This document shows positions 4,569 to 5,194 of a DNA stretch of 5,194 nt, piece by piece; the first letter of the stretch is position 1; each line of letters opens with the position of its first letter. A model generated the notes under the pieces. It saw nothing but the letters and a program-made list of their open reading frames with translations. It was not told the DNA's origin and did no database searches. This DNA is from an uncultured Actinomycetes bacterium. GTDB taxonomy: Bacteria; Actinomycetota; Actinomycetes; S36-B12. The stretch spans positions 1 to 5,194 of the forward strand of contig CALFIA010000194.1 of assembly GCA_937876275.1 (NCBI GenBank). The letters run 5' to 3'. A program made the translations under genes and the position numbers.

Positions 4569-5194
4569 TCAGTGCGCGCTACCTGAGCCACTCGATAAAG
4601 GTCTCGTGGCTCCGACCACGAGGAACCCGATCACGAGTAGGACGGCCGTGATACCGAGTGAGCGCTGCACGCCCGTGTGATCGGCGATGATGCCCACGAT
4701 CGCAGGGCCAGTGAGGAATGCCAGATATCCGATCGAGGCAACCGCACTCACCCGACCTGCGGCCTTGGCAGGGTCGTCGGCAGCCGAACTCATGCCGACC
4801 GGGAAACCAAGACCAGTACCCAGCGCCCAGAAGACACAACCGACCATGACGACCCACAGGGCAGGTGCGAAGACAACGAGAAGTACTCCGCCAATGGAGA
4901 CAAGGATCGAAACCCGCATGGTGCGGACCCGACCGAATCGGTCGAGGATCCCGGCACCGAACCAGCGCACAGTGGTCATGGCAACGACGAACACGAAATA
5001 GGCGGCGGAAGCTAGTGCGGCCGTGGCAGCGAACGAATCGACGGAAGCAACGCCCACCCACTCGTTGCCGGTGCCCTCAGAGAATGCCAAGGCGAAGAGG
5101 AATACACCGATAAGAAGGGTGCGAGGTTCCTTCCACGCAGCCATCGGATGCCCGCGCTCGCCTTCATCATGCTCCTCGGAGCCAGCGGGAAGGT
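4569..5194 (-). CDS. MFS transporter, C-terminal half (partial, runs off right edge)
   Basis: The minus-strand frame is open from the right edge to the TGA at 4571-4569, giving 207 residues. A charged, hydrophilic start (EEHDEGERGHP) looks like the central cytoplasmic loop of a 12-helix permease. About six hydrophobic segments follow, matching helices 7-12. AFSEGTGNEWVG in helix 7 and the loop GAGILDRFGRVRTMR after helix 8 (the repeat of the MFS GxLxDRxGRR motif) support the assignment. The EGTxNxW pattern recalls the YbjJ-like group of inner-membrane MFS proteins, from memory only. The substrate cannot be inferred. ATG 5144 is internal, not the start, because the frame continues upstream. 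It converges closely on the kinase gene, and I see no convincing terminator in the 11-bp gap. Confidence 0.9.
   Translation of the reverse strand, partial: LPAGSEEHDEGERGHPMAAWKEPRTLLIGVFLFALAFSEGTGNEWVGVASVDSFAATAALASAAYFVFVVAMTTVRWFGAGILDRFGRVRTMRVSILVSIGGVLLVVFAPALWVVMVGCVFWALGTGLGFPVGMSSAADDPAKAAGRVSAVASIGYLAFLTGPAIVGIIADHTGVQRSLGITAVLLVIGFLVVGATRPLSSGSGSAH

Noticed and set aside
4554..4572. CTGAG/CTCAG repeat between the kinase and MFS genes as a bidirectional terminator
   Set aside because: A 5-bp stem with a 9-nt loop and no T-run is too weak to call.

Overview
The window looks like a piece of a compact, high-GC Actinomycetota chromosome. The clues are the GC-rich codon use, a mycoredoxin-type CGDC glutaredoxin, a PpgK/ROK-like kinase, a mixture of Shine-Dalgarno-led and SD-less or possibly leaderless starts, and tRNA genes with inconsistent CCA encoding. 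The genus cannot be fixed from the sequence alone.

Layout from left to right. The N-terminal 183 codons of an ABC-F ATPase run off the left edge (minus, start GTG at 549). Next is a secreted, atypical calcineurin-like phosphoesterase (minus, 1821-679), whose 3' end carries a strong hairpin (629-660). A 174-bp divergent intergenic region separates it from a small secreted beta-rich protein (plus, 1996-2493). Then come a glutaredoxin/mycoredoxin-like protein (minus, 2786-2532), tRNA-Arg(ACG) (minus, 2971-2899), a DinB-superfamily metal-binding protein (minus, best start 3540), and tRNA-Ser(GCT) (minus, 3718-3626) followed by a hairpin at 3592-3621. On the right are a ROK-type sugar kinase (plus, 3802-4557) and the C-terminal half of an MFS transporter that runs off the right edge (minus, to 4569). 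No gap between genes exceeds about 175 bp.

The genes do not form one pathway. Most look like single-gene transcription units: directions alternate, hairpins or convergent ends separate them, and several have their own promoter-like motifs. The exported phosphoesterase and the small exported protein share a divergent promoter region and could be co-regulated, which is the only functional pairing I would suggest. I see no mobile element, CRISPR array, toxin-antitoxin pair or recognisable defence system, and no evidence for an undescribed multi-gene system. The points most worth following are small. Two hairpins pair fully only when read from the minus strand. A 7+7 bp inverted repeat brackets the putative -10 of the kinase gene. 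The kinase has Gln at a position where ROK relatives usually have His. The secreted phosphoesterase has non-canonical metal motifs.
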